From the NCBI GenBank assembly GCA_029261305.1, contig JAJDBO010000363.1:1-19731 (forward strand): a stretch of DNA of 19,731 nt, given 5' to 3'. A program made the translations under genes and the position numbers. Source of the stretch: Nitrospirales bacterium. GTDB taxonomy: Bacteria; Nitrospirota; Nitrospiria; Nitrospirales; UBA8639. This document shows positions 1 to 7,835 of the stretch, in pieces. Numbering within the stretch: the stretch's first letter is position 1; each line of letters begins with the position of its first letter. Under the pieces are notes generated by a model. It saw only the letters and a program-made list of their open reading frames with translations. It made no database searches and was not told where the DNA came from.

Positions 1-45
1 CTTCGGTAACCCCACGGACAAACACCAGAATTACGTTGTCAACTG

Positions 46-1902
46 CTAGATATTTTTTTGTTTCGGAACCGGAAGGCCTTCCATGGCCATGATGCGAAGG
101 GCATTGGTGGTAGGACAGGGTCCCGTGCGGAGTTGATAGTCAAACTTGAGTTCTTTCTCATCGACGGTCTCTTGGAAATGGATGTTGGTAATGCCCGAAA
201 ACTCATCTTCGAGTCGAGCGAGTTCTAAATCATGTGTCGTGACGAGCCCTAACCCATGCCCGGTGGTGAGTTCTCGAATAAACGCTTCGCTACCCAATAA
301 TCGTTCACGATTATTCGTCCCTTTGAAAATTTCATCGATCAGAAATAGTACGGGATCCCGTTCGGCATGACCAACCGCAACCAAGATGCTTTTCAGCCGT
401 TTGACCTCCGCATAAAAATACGACAGCCCTTCCTCTAGAGAATCGCCCACTCGAAGGCATGAATGGAGAGACATCCAGGACCAGTTCCAGCTCTTTGCAC
501 AAACTGGAGCCCCGGCCTGGGCTAGACAGGCGTTGACGCCAATGGTCCGCAAAAATGTACTTTTCCCAGACATGTTGGATCCCGTAACTAAATACAGTTG
601 GCCCACCGATCGAAGATCAAAATCATTTCTCACGCGTTTGTCATGCGGCAACAACGGATGCCCCATATTCTTTGTCGCCACCCCGGCTTCTTGGGCACCA
701 GAACTTTCCCTGCGTGTTGGCCAGTCATAGCAAGGGTTGAGAAACGCAAAGGTACTGAGACACATGGCGGCATCGATCGTGGCCAGCTGCTCCAACCACA
801 CCGGCAGCACTGGTCGAAGGCGCTGACATACTTTTTGGAGATACCACGTCCACGCCATATCCCAGGGAATAACCAGATTCACGGCCATATGGATCAAGGG
901 ATGGCCCTTGATACTCAGACCGCTACAAATTTTGGCTAATTGTTTGATCGCCAAGGAAGGCGGCTCATCCCCTGTTCGCAAGGGTTCAGTGACTTGACGT
1001 ATAGCGGTCTCATGTTTGAACGATCTCTTTTCTAGTACCCCAATTACTGCTGCCAGTTTATCAAGTTCCATTTGTAAATTGAGTGTTCGCTCAAAGACAT
1101 GACTGAGACGACCACCGGTCATCAAGATGAGGAACCCATAGGCAAGGAATGAAATAATCCAATACCCTGGACTGAGCCCCAACGCCCAAACGAGAAACAA
1201 CACCAAATTGATACTCGCAAGTATGCTGGCAACACTGAGCTGTAATTTGAGGTGTGGAATATCAAACGTATGTTTCAGGAGCACATGAATGCGATCACCA
1301 TTGATGGGCACATGGCTCACCCTTTTGGCGACAAGACGCAGGCGATCTCGTAACCCGGAAAAACGCGTGAAGGCTTTGACTACGGCCTGACGTGAAGTCC
1401 AATCGACAAAGGAGAGTGGATGTTCGTTTTGATCAGCCACCCAAGACACTAAACGCGTTTGCCCTTCATTCGACACAGTGGTATCGAGTAACCGAAGGAG
1501 TGAATGCCCGCCCACCAGATCTAAATCTCCTCCGTAGGGATGGTCTGCGGGGAGCGCTAAGGAAGATTCGGGAACCCCTTCCCAATCAAGGCGTAAGCGT
1601 GCGAGGTTGGTTTCTTTGATGTGAATCCAAAGTTGAAGTCTGGCCAAACCATCTTCCAAACGACTATGATACCGGGCGACCATCACGAACAGAATGACCC
1701 AGGCCGCTAACACCCAATTGCCGATTTCGAACAACTCATGGTTATACAGCAAGGCACACACAACCAATGCCAAAACCACAATGCCCATTCGGCCACGGCT
1801 AAATGTGGCACTTTGGATTTGGCCGCGGTTGAGCATGCGCGTTCCATGCTCTATGCCGCGAAGCATAGCCTGTTCTCGGCGTTGTCTTGTCATCATCTCC
1901 AT
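46..1902 (-). CDS. Membrane-anchored MutS-family ATPase (MutS domain V protein)
   Basis: This 618-residue protein has the ATPase domain of the MutS family at its C-terminus. A Walker A loop lies at about residues 441-449 (GSNMSGKST), a Walker B strand at 518-526 (VLFLIDEIF), and a TTHDLELARL segment at 555-564, as in MutS domain V. It lacks the N-terminal mismatch-recognition domains of MutS1. Instead it has two hydrophobic pairs at about 40-78 and 220-264 that look like membrane hairpins, with a helical clamp-like region between them and the ATPase. The family is usually annotated as mismatch repair, but a membrane location makes classical mismatch repair unlikely and its substrate is unknown. 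The chosen start is the first ATG. Two further ATGs three and four codons in follow a GGAG and are equally possible. It diverges from prmA with a 45-base gap. Confidence 0.85.
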   Translation of the reverse strand: MEMMTRQRREQAMLRGIEHGTRMLNRGQIQSATFSRGRMGIVVLALVVCALLYNHELFEIGNWVLAAWVILFVMVARYHSRLEDGLARLQLWIHIKETNLARLRLDWEGVPESSLALPADHPYGGDLDLVGGHSLLRLLDTTVSNEGQTRLVSWVADQNEHPLSFVDWTSRQAVVKAFTRFSGLRDRLRLVAKRVSHVPINGDRIHVLLKHTFDIPHLKLQLSVASILASINLVLFLVWALGLSPGYWIISFLAYGFLILMTGGRLSHVFERTLNLQMELDKLAAVIGVLEKRSFKHETAIRQVTEPLRTGDEPPSLAIKQLAKICSGLSIKGHPLIHMAVNLVIPWDMAWTWYLQKVCQRLRPVLPVWLEQLATIDAAMCLSTFAFLNPCYDWPTRRESSGAQEAGVATKNMGHPLLPHDKRVRNDFDLRSVGQLYLVTGSNMSGKSTFLRTIGVNACLAQAGAPVCAKSWNWSWMSLHSCLRVGDSLEEGLSYFYAEVKRLKSILVAVGHAERDPVLFLIDEIFKGTNNRERLLGSEAFIRELTTGHGLGLVTTHDLELARLEDEFSGITNIHFQETVDEKELKFDYQLRTGPCPTTNALRIMAMEGLPVPKQKNI

Positions 1903-1947
1903 ATCGACCGCGGACGATACGTGGTACGTTGAAAATCGTCAACACTC

Positions 1948-2817
1948 ATGGCTGACCTTTCACCCAATCACTCCATTGATATTCTTATTGCCGCTTCGAT
2001 TGACGCCAATGAGTTGACAGGCTTACTTAATGAACCTGGGCTACTTGGAACTTGGGTCGAAGACCACACGATTCATGTGTACTGGGACCCGGGTCACTGG
2101 TCTGAACAAGTCCATGCCTCCATCCTTTCGGCTCTCCGTACATTAGGCGTAACATACCCTGAAGACAGGGTTGGAACACATTCCCTTCCTTCGCAAGACT
2201 GGAATGCACAATGGGCGCAACAGGTGAAACCGATTCGCATTGGTCACCGGGTGAGAATTCGGCCAAGCTGGGAACCGGCCTCGACGAATCCGCAAGATAT
2301 TGATCTGATCATCGATCCCAAACAGGCGTTTGGAACTGGGCATCATGCCACGACTCAACTATTAACTGAATGGCTGGAAGCGGTAATCAAAGGCGGCGAA
2401 ACCCTCCTAGACATCGGGACCGGAACCGGGGTTCTCGCCATGGTCGCTATTCGGCTGGGTGCATCAAGAGCCTTAGGTTTTGATTGCGATGCGCAGGCCA
2501 TCGACTGTGCGCGAGACTATGCAAGCGCCAATGGATTCCGAAAAGAATTGGGATTTAGGGTTGCGACTCTCGAGCAATGTCCGGCATCTGTATGGGATGT
2601 AATCGTGGCTAATGTCGACCGTCGAACTCTTCTCGGTATCGCAGGACAATTGCCTTCATTTCTTGCAGCAGATGGCCGGCTGTTTCTTTCAGGTTTATTA
2701 GTGGAGGATCGGGAAGAAATCAGCGAAGCATTTGCCAGTTATGGATGGAGAGTCCAGGAACACCGAATTCAGGGGGAATGGTTGGCCCTTCAACTCACTC
2801 ATCCGAGTAAGCGGTAG
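1948..2817 (+). CDS. prmA: Ribosomal protein L11 methyltransferase
   Basis: This is a 289-residue class I SAM-dependent methyltransferase of the PrmA type, which trimethylates ribosomal protein L11 in the cytoplasm. The N-terminal part (about 1-100) is the L11-recognition domain and contains the family's DW-x(3)-W element at 84-89. FGTGHHATT at 128-136 corresponds to the FGTGxHxTT signature. The SAM-binding glycine loop LLDIGTGTGVL is at 153-163, an acidic end of strand 2 is near 178-181, and VIVANVD at 218-224 takes the place of the usual NILA-type motif. Length is normal for the family. The ATG at 1948 has no strong Shine-Dalgarno sequence but gives a normal N-terminus. The last 23 bases overlap the end of the convergent gene on the minus strand. 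Confidence 0.93.
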   Translation: MADLSPNHSIDILIAASIDANELTGLLNEPGLLGTWVEDHTIHVYWDPGHWSEQVHASILSALRTLGVTYPEDRVGTHSLPSQDWNAQWAQQVKPIRIGHRVRIRPSWEPASTNPQDIDLIIDPKQAFGTGHHATTQLLTEWLEAVIKGGETLLDIGTGTGVLAMVAIRLGASRALGFDCDAQAIDCARDYASANGFRKELGFRVATLEQCPASVWDVIVANVDRRTLLGIAGQLPSFLAADGRLFLSGLLVEDREEISEAFASYGWRVQEHRIQGEWLALQLTHPSKR

Positions 2818-3187
2818 TTGGTTCTTCAGGAAGATGTTCGAGATACTCAATTAACGCACGATAGGTCAGGTCCCGAACCCGAGCCTTGGTCGCTGGCTCC
2901 CCATCGAGATTCCGCTGCAACCACACCGTACCTTCCACATCAGAAGTGGCTTGGTTGCACAGCGTCCACATTTGATGAAGAAATTCAACGGGCAATCCGA
3001 CTTGCACACCTTCGGATTCAATCCGATCATCGAGGATCGCCAAGAGATCAGAAATGGCTTGATCAGATCGATATGCCTGAACGGCATACCCAAAAGCCAA
3101 ACTGGTGGCTTCATCTTGCTTGGCTTGCTCAACGAGATCGTACATATATTCTTTGAGCAGTCCAATTTGTCTTCCAGACAAGCGCAT
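2795..3187 (-). CDS. Conserved-looking hypothetical protein, 130 aa
   Basis: I do not recognise this family. The protein is acidic, soluble-looking and largely helical by composition, with no signal peptide, membrane segment or cysteine-based metal motif (one cysteine only). It opens with MRLSGRQIGLLKEYMYDL and ends in a run of acidic and hydroxyl residues. A GAG seven bases before the ATG could serve as the ribosome binding site. I prefer this frame to a longer overlapping minus-strand frame (2866-3345) because its product has a balanced, protein-like composition, while the other is rich in Cys, Trp and Arg. Its 3' end overlaps that of prmA by 23 bases tail to tail, so the two transcripts are complementary there. 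It diverges from the exported TPR gene at 3453. Confidence 0.6.
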   Translation of the reverse strand: MRLSGRQIGLLKEYMYDLVEQAKQDEATSLAFGYAVQAYRSDQAISDLLAILDDRIESEGVQVGLPVEFLHQMWTLCNQATSDVEGTVWLQRNLDGEPATKARVRDLTYRALIEYLEHLPEEPTTAYSDE

Positions 3188-3286
3188 GGCAATCTCGATT
3201 TTGATCCAGTATGATGAGGGGATTGCACCTTAGCGAAACCCGCTGTGGAGGAGCAAACTCCACCCCAAAGTAGATCACCCCTCTGT

Positions 3287-3324
3287 TGTTTCGTTTTTGC
3301 CACACTTCTGGCAAAAACGAAACA
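3287..3324. repeat. Perfect 15-bp inverted repeat with 8-base loop
   Basis: TGTTTCGTTTTTGCC at 3287-3301 and its exact reverse complement at 3310-3324 are separated by ACACTTCT. No T-run follows on either strand. It lies between two divergent genes, where a terminator is not expected. It may be an operator, a REP/MITE-type element or a relic of one. No second full copy was seen in the window. Confidence 0.8.
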
Positions 3325-3452
3325 GGCAATGAGGTAAATAATCAATTTTATTAAGGGTTTTGCCGAATTAATAAAGAGTTGGTTTAGGCATTGATTTTGC
3401 TTACTTTTTTCATTATGTTGACAGGGTTGCCCTCAATCATAAGGAATCATTC

Positions 3453-4100
3453 ATGAAACATTTTCTGCATGCCATCTTGGGTCCTTTAGTCTTCATGGCC
3501 TGTGTTCTTCCTCAGACCACCTTCGCCAATCAAAAGGCGACAGAACTAGCCACTCAATCCATGGAAGAATGTCAACGTGGACGGTCAGCTGATGCACGAC
3601 ATATCAGACTAGCCCACTTTGAACGCGCCCAAGAACTTGCGGAAAAAGCCGTGGCCTTGAATGACCAATTGCCCGATGCCCACTATTCTCTCTTTTGTAC
3701 CCTTGGCGAACAGCTTCGGATCGATGGAGAAAACCTTATGGCGGCTTTTGGGTTTCCAAAGATGATGGCGGAATTAGATCGGACCTTAGAATTAAATCCG
3801 AACCATCTCAATGCAATTTCTTCAAAAGCCACGTTTTTAGTGAGACTTCCGAGTCTGTTTGGTGGGGACCTTGAAAAAGGAGAACAACTTCTTCGTCGAG
3901 TCATTAAAGAAGAACCGACGTGCATCAATGCCAGACTAACGTTGGCCGAAGTTCTCGCCGACCGTGGAGATTATCCAGAGGCGATTTCACTAGCCAGGAC
4001 AGCACTGAAATTTTCCAAAGAAACTGGACAGGCAGACTTCATCAAAGATTCGAAACGAACACTGGACCAATTACAATCAAAACATCTTGTGTCTCGATAA
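3453..4100 (+). CDS. Exported TPR protein, resembles TRAP-associated TatT-type proteins
   Basis: This 215-residue protein has a cleavable-looking signal peptide (lysine near the start, hydrophobic core to about residue 20, likely cut after TTFA at 25). The mature part is made of tetratricopeptide-like helical pairs: about 55-75 (ERAQELAEKAVALNDQLPDA), 100-125 (the pair before LNPNHLNA), 128-160 (the block with LFGGDLEKGEQLL) and 163-190. The GGDLEKG-type turn inside a TPR resembles TatT-like periplasmic partners of TRAP transporters. No TRAP transporter gene is present nearby, so only a general role in periplasmic protein binding can be inferred. AAGGA seven bases before the ATG is a good ribosome binding site. 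The gene is convergent with the cyclase gene. Confidence 0.75.
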   Translation: MKHFLHAILGPLVFMACVLPQTTFANQKATELATQSMEECQRGRSADARHIRLAHFERAQELAEKAVALNDQLPDAHYSLFCTLGEQLRIDGENLMAAFGFPKMMAELDRTLELNPNHLNAISSKATFLVRLPSLFGGDLEKGEQLLRRVIKEEPTCINARLTLAEVLADRGDYPEAISLARTALKFSKETGQADFIKDSKRTLDQLQSKHLVSR

Positions 4101-4148
4101 ATCATTCTCTCAATTCCGAAAACTCAAATTCTCGACCTACGACAAACC

Positions 4149-4811
4149 TCATTCAGAACCCTCCCCATCGTGAAGGAAAAGGATTGCCCTTACGGGAGCT
4201 CCTTCTACATTTTCCAACCGTAGAGGAAACCCTGAAAACCCATAACGGCCCTCTGCCACGTCCTTCAGGTTCAAACACACAAACACCGGGATATTAGCCT
4301 GCGCAAAGATAGTGTGAGCAGGAAAGGTGTCCGAGTTTGCTAAAGGATCGAGGCTGTAATAATCCCATCCGATGGAAAGAGGATTCAATGTACACAGATA
4401 CTCTGCGGCCTGGGTCGATAGGGTACAGAATTCTTTGGAAAAGACTTTGCTATTCAATAACACCCCATTATCAGTCTTCAAAAAGATATGGTGTTTCGGT
4501 AGGATGGACATCCTTTCCACATCAGTTTTCTCAATAACCTGTTTACCCTCTTGACCCAGGACCAACGCTGGCCCGTAAAATGACTGCAAGGGCAATTTAT
4601 CTAACATCATTCCCTGAGGCAAAAAATGGCCAGGGGCATCAACATGGGTGCCTACATGACACCCCATAGTAAACGTTGATGCAGTCAGTAAATCGCCATG
4701 CTTGAGATCTGACACACGTTGAATATCCGGAGGTGAATCTCCCGGATACACCAAAGTGTGATTGGACAAGGGAAGGGTGATATCGAAAAATTGGCGTGGT
4801 GAGAATGGCAC
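4149..4811 (-). CDS. Cyclase-family metal-dependent hydrolase (kynurenine formamidase-like)
   Basis: This 220-residue protein belongs to the cyclase family (Pfam PF04199), which includes kynurenine formamidase KynB. The metal-binding signature HxGTHxDxPxH is intact at residues 52-62, with His52, His56, Asp58 and His62. GWDYYSLDP (148-156) matches the family's GxDxxSxDP segment, and His166 fits the later metal-ligand histidine. The glutamate normally present a few residues on, in a segment like IVEGL, appears to be replaced by valine at about 178 (IPVFVCLNL). Activity or metal stoichiometry may therefore differ. The start is GTG, since an in-frame TAG lies 12 bases upstream, and the ribosome binding site is weak. 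The gene follows msrA on the same strand after 49 bases and may be co-transcribed. No tryptophan-degradation genes are nearby, so the substrate is unknown. Confidence 0.82.
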   Translation of the reverse strand: MPFSPRQFFDITLPLSNHTLVYPGDSPPDIQRVSDLKHGDLLTASTFTMGCHVGTHVDAPGHFLPQGMMLDKLPLQSFYGPALVLGQEGKQVIEKTDVERMSILPKHHIFLKTDNGVLLNSKVFSKEFCTLSTQAAEYLCTLNPLSIGWDYYSLDPLANSDTFPAHTIFAQANIPVFVCLNLKDVAEGRYGFSGFPLRLENVEGAPVRAILFLHDGEGSE

Positions 4812-4860
4812 AGACAGAAACTACCACATCCCGATTGGAGCAAGAAACTGTTACGGAGTC

Positions 4861-5487
4861 TTAGGCCTCCCCCCACAACTCCGCCAGCCGGGCATCCCGA
4901 CCACAGGCTAATCGATAAAACTTATACCGAATGGGATTCGTTTGATAATAGTTTTGATGATATTCCTCAGCCGGGTAAAAGGTCGTCGCTTTGGTAATAT
5001 TGGTGACAATGGGTTGGGTAAAGTTTTTGGTTTGTTCGATTTCCATTTTTGAGGCTTCTGCTAACTTTTTTTGTTCTTCGTTTTGATAGAAAATTTCCGG
5101 CCGATACTGTTCGCCATGGTCACAAAATTGCGCATCACCGACGGTCGGATCGGTATTTCGCCAATACACTTTCAATAACTCTTTATAACTCACCTTTGAC
5201 GAATCAAACACCACTTGCACGGCTTCGGTATGACCGGTCGTGCCTGCAGAGACTTCAGGATAGGTCGGATCCACTTTGTGACCTCCAGTATACCCTGATG
5301 TTGTCGAGACCACTCCTTTAAGCTCATCAAATGGATGTTCCATGCACCAAAAACATCCTCCTGCGAAAATGGCTTTAGCCAATTTCCCTTCAGCTTGAGG
5401 ACCTTGGCTCATGGTCGGCCCACTCATGAAACTCAGCACTAACACGGACCCGACTACGAGTAAACCTAGCAGTTTATAGACTTTCAT
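4861..5487 (-). CDS. msrA: Exported peptide-methionine (S)-S-oxide reductase
   Basis: MsrA reduces methionine-S-sulfoxide in proteins back to methionine. The catalytic motif GGCFWCME places the nucleophile at Cys45, and Cys48 is in the same loop. CDHGEQYRPEIFY (122-134) matches the family's substrate-pocket segment, and EEYHQNYY (174-181) is the conserved C-terminal motif. Cys195 in the tail (YRLACG) is a plausible resolving cysteine. Residues 1-28 form a signal sequence with a hydrophobic core, so the enzyme should act in the periplasm or on the membrane, unlike the usual cytoplasmic MsrA. No MsrB is fused or adjacent. A near-perfect Shine-Dalgarno sequence (AAGGAGGT, six bases before ATG) fixes the start. 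It heads a pair with the cyclase gene and diverges from the mug-like gene. Confidence 0.93.
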   Translation of the reverse strand: MKVYKLLGLLVVGSVLVLSFMSGPTMSQGPQAEGKLAKAIFAGGCFWCMEHPFDELKGVVSTTSGYTGGHKVDPTYPEVSAGTTGHTEAVQVVFDSSKVSYKELLKVYWRNTDPTVGDAQFCDHGEQYRPEIFYQNEEQKKLAEASKMEIEQTKNFTQPIVTNITKATTFYPAEEYHQNYYQTNPIRYKFYRLACGRDARLAELWGEA

Positions 5488-5493
5488 TTGTGG

Positions 5494-5501
5494 ACCTCCT
5501 T
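5494..5501 (-). promoter_or_regulatory. Strong Shine-Dalgarno sequence of msrA
   Basis: AAGGAGGT on the minus strand lies six bases before the msrA ATG. It fixes that start. It also makes a GTG start at 5490 for the divergent glycosylase unlikely, since that start would sit on this site. Confidence 0.8.
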
Positions 5502-5636
5502 GGCTTTCTTACCCCAATGGGCTTTGACTTTTCACTTCCGAGAATATATGGCTTTTCACCTAGCTTCTTATTTGCAGTCAGGGACTTTAAAGAATTGTTA
5601 CAACCCAGGCTCAATCCATTAAGAGGAGACCACCCT

Positions 5637-6197
5637 TTGTCGCCGAAAACCTCACTGGGGTTGCCCGACCATATTCGACCAGATGTTCAGTTGTTATTTG
5701 TTGGTATCAATCCTGGGCTACGCTCAGCAGCTGTAGGACACCATTATGCCGGACATTCAAATCGATTTTGGAAATTACTCTTTGAGTCACAGTGCATTCC
5801 CCTACCCCTTACCTATCAAGACGATTGGCGGCTCCCAGAATGGGGCTACGGGCTGACCAACATGGTAGTTCGACCAACCTCAGGGATTGATGAACTCACC
5901 CCCCTTGATTATACCAAAGGACGCATAACATTATTGAGGAAGGTTCGTCGTTACCAACCAAAGATGTTGGCTTTATTGGGTATCACCGTAGGGAATGCGT
6001 TGCATCCCTCAACGCCTAAGGGCAGAACAGGAGAAAAGAACAAACAATCTCACCCTCGGGTTGGACTCCAGGAAAATACGTTTGGCGGGGCTCGTGTTTT
6101 TGTCTTGCCTAATCCGAGTGGAAGAAATGCCCACTACTCATTTCACGATATGCTCGAGTTGTTTCTTCAACTTCGTGGTCTAAGCCAAGCGATGTAG
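5637..6197 (+). CDS. mug: Mug-type G:T/U mismatch-specific uracil-DNA glycosylase
   Basis: The product is a uracil-DNA glycosylase superfamily protein of the Mug/TDG type, which removes uracil or thymine mispaired with guanine. Near the N-terminus, LLFVGINPGLRSAAVGHHYAG contains the GINPG active-site motif with its catalytic asparagine. A C-terminal LPNPSGRN segment matches the family's NPSG intercalation loop. The open frame continues upstream to a GTG at 5490, but that extra stretch is unlike the family. I chose TTG at 5637 because AGGAG lies eight bases before it and the resulting 186 residues match normal Mug length. An ATG at 5520 is the other option. The gene ends six bases from the convergent copD-like gene. 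Nothing seen separates strict Mug specificity from that of close relatives. Confidence 0.85.
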   Translation: MSPKTSLGLPDHIRPDVQLLFVGINPGLRSAAVGHHYAGHSNRFWKLLFESQCIPLPLTYQDDWRLPEWGYGLTNMVVRPTSGIDELTPLDYTKGRITLLRKVRRYQPKMLALLGITVGNALHPSTPKGRTGEKNKQSHPRVGLQENTFGGARVFVLPNPSGRNAHYSFHDMLELFLQLRGLSQAM

Positions 6198-6203
6198 GCT
6201 TGG

Positions 6204-7826
6204 TTAGATGGATAGTTGAGGTTTGACATAAAACAAGAGGATAACACCTACCAACATCATTGCCCCAATCGATATGACCCCAGCCACACGATCATAAGGA
6301 GCAGGCAAACGAATCTCTAACCAACGCCCACACCCGAGAAGCACTCCCAATACCCCCATCGACACATGCGTACTCTGAAGAAGAAATTCTTGTTTGAGTT
6401 CACCGACGCTGTGTGAATGGGTCAGGAGAATAATGCCGCCAACAATACACAACCAGGGAAAAACAAACTGCAGATGTGTTTGGCTGGAGGTTTCATCTCG
6501 TGCTCGCCACTCAAACCATCCCAGACCAAACACTACGATTGCCGCCAGCCAATGTTGTACCACTTCCGTGTCTTGCCAACTGTCAATAAACCCGATCGGC
6601 CCGATGGGCCAATGATCCGGATTAGCAAACACAAATATCAGAACCGAAAACCCAATAAACATGAGTGGCCATGGACGTGCCCAACGATAGCGACCAAGGC
6701 GATCGAATAACGCCACAATCGCCATGGCAATCACCACGACCCCGGAAAAATTGTGGTTAAACCGATCCCAGCTCATATCTTCTTTTTTCCCCATTTCACC
6801 GGTTCGCAGATCAATAAGTTCCGGGGCATCAATAAGAATAAGCTCTGGACCAGCTAATCTTGGGACCTTGGGGTTATACATCGTCCACATTTCCGCTGGA
6901 GATGCGGCATCTTTCATCACATCAACCGAGGGAGGAAATCCGGTTAACGAGGCAGCGGTAAACAGCAACGCCACAGCCAAAATGATCTCGACCTCAATAT
7001 AGGCTGACACACGTTTGACCATGATGGTTAATTGACCCGATCGTTTCCATTCCCGTGCAGCGAAAAAGTTCAGGGCAGCAAGCACCAACACACAGGTAAA
7101 CAATCCTATTTTCACGACAACCATATTACCGTACCCCGTGCCCATGAGCCCGCTCCATCCGCCCACATAGCTCCAGGTCAGGTATCCTCCTGGCAGAAGA
7201 ATGAGACAGGAACAGGCAATCCCAACAGGAGAAAATCGAGAAACCAATTCCGACCATGAGGTTGGGTCCTGCTTTCGCAGAAACTGCCACAACAACAGTA
7301 AGTGGGCGACACCACCGGCCCACATTGTTGCGCCAAACACATGGACCATCGTCACAACCATTAACAGCCCTCCGCCTTCAAGGCGACTAGCGGCATGACT
7401 CAGCCACCCTTCATTGACCATAAACGCCACAACCACACAGAGCACTCCAATCCAGCGGCCCTGGGAAGCTATATTTTTTTTGACCACCCACAACGCGCCC
7501 ACTAGTCCCATGAGAGCCACAACACTAATCACGCTATAGTGAAACACTTGTGTTTTGGCAAACGCGGCAAACGCGGAGCTACCCATCGCATTGGATAAGG
7601 CCAGGGGTTTCATGAAGAGTTGCAGTGCGCGAAGGCCTGCCAGACACATGGCGCTCGCAAGCGTGACTCCAAGCACCCGTTGAGCTCCTGCGTGGAAAAT
7701 AGGTCGATCGTCCCGAGTGATTCGAAGAACCGCCAGGAGGCACCCTATCCCACCAAGCACTAAAGCCATGGCAACAAGAGACACACCATCGAGCAATCCG
7801 CTGATGAATTCGAGAAGATCTGTCAT
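6204..7826 (-). CDS. copD: CopD-family copper membrane protein with C-terminal extension
   Basis: This is a 540-residue polytopic membrane protein. The N-terminal half (about 1-310) has eight or so hydrophobic helices and the CopD-type segment VHVFGATMWAGGVAHL, with histidine and tryptophan in a helix as in the CopD domain (PF05425). CopD proteins are thought to move copper across the inner membrane after delivery by CopC. A loop of about 60 residues follows, then a second membrane block (about 350-540) with five or six helices and several helix-edge histidines (for example THSHS and QSTHVSMG). This roughly doubles the usual CopD length, and its role is unknown. The gene starts with ATG ten bases after the copC stop, so the two form an operon. 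It converges on the glycosylase gene. Confidence 0.83.
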   Translation of the reverse strand: MTDLLEFISGLLDGVSLVAMALVLGGIGCLLAVLRITRDDRPIFHAGAQRVLGVTLASAMCLAGLRALQLFMKPLALSNAMGSSAFAAFAKTQVFHYSVISVVALMGLVGALWVVKKNIASQGRWIGVLCVVVAFMVNEGWLSHAASRLEGGGLLMVVTMVHVFGATMWAGGVAHLLLLWQFLRKQDPTSWSELVSRFSPVGIACSCLILLPGGYLTWSYVGGWSGLMGTGYGNMVVVKIGLFTCVLVLAALNFFAAREWKRSGQLTIMVKRVSAYIEVEIILAVALLFTAASLTGFPPSVDVMKDAASPAEMWTMYNPKVPRLAGPELILIDAPELIDLRTGEMGKKEDMSWDRFNHNFSGVVVIAMAIVALFDRLGRYRWARPWPLMFIGFSVLIFVFANPDHWPIGPIGFIDSWQDTEVVQHWLAAIVVFGLGWFEWRARDETSSQTHLQFVFPWLCIVGGIILLTHSHSVGELKQEFLLQSTHVSMGVLGVLLGCGRWLEIRLPAPYDRVAGVISIGAMMLVGVILLFYVKPQLSI

Positions 7827-7835
7827 TCGTTTAAG

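Noticed and set aside
598..939. Plus-strand frame of 113 codons opposite the MutS-type gene
   Set aside because: It lies wholly inside a gene with clear Walker motifs and its product is low-complexity and His/Gln-rich.
46..1902. MutS-type gene as part of a phage-defence island
   Set aside because: Neighbours are housekeeping genes (prmA) and there are no nuclease, helicase, integrase or toxin genes nearby.
3287..3324. Inverted repeat as an intrinsic terminator
   Set aside because: No T-run on either strand and no gene ends toward it.
2866..3345. Longer minus-strand frame overlapping the 130-aa hypothetical gene
   Set aside because: Its composition (many Cys, Trp and Arg) looks like an out-of-frame shadow, and it runs over the inverted repeat and has no ribosome binding site.
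5490..5636. N-terminal extension of the glycosylase from a GTG at 5490
   Set aside because: The start would sit on the msrA Shine-Dalgarno site, and the extra residues are unlike the family; TTG at 5637 has its own AGGAG.
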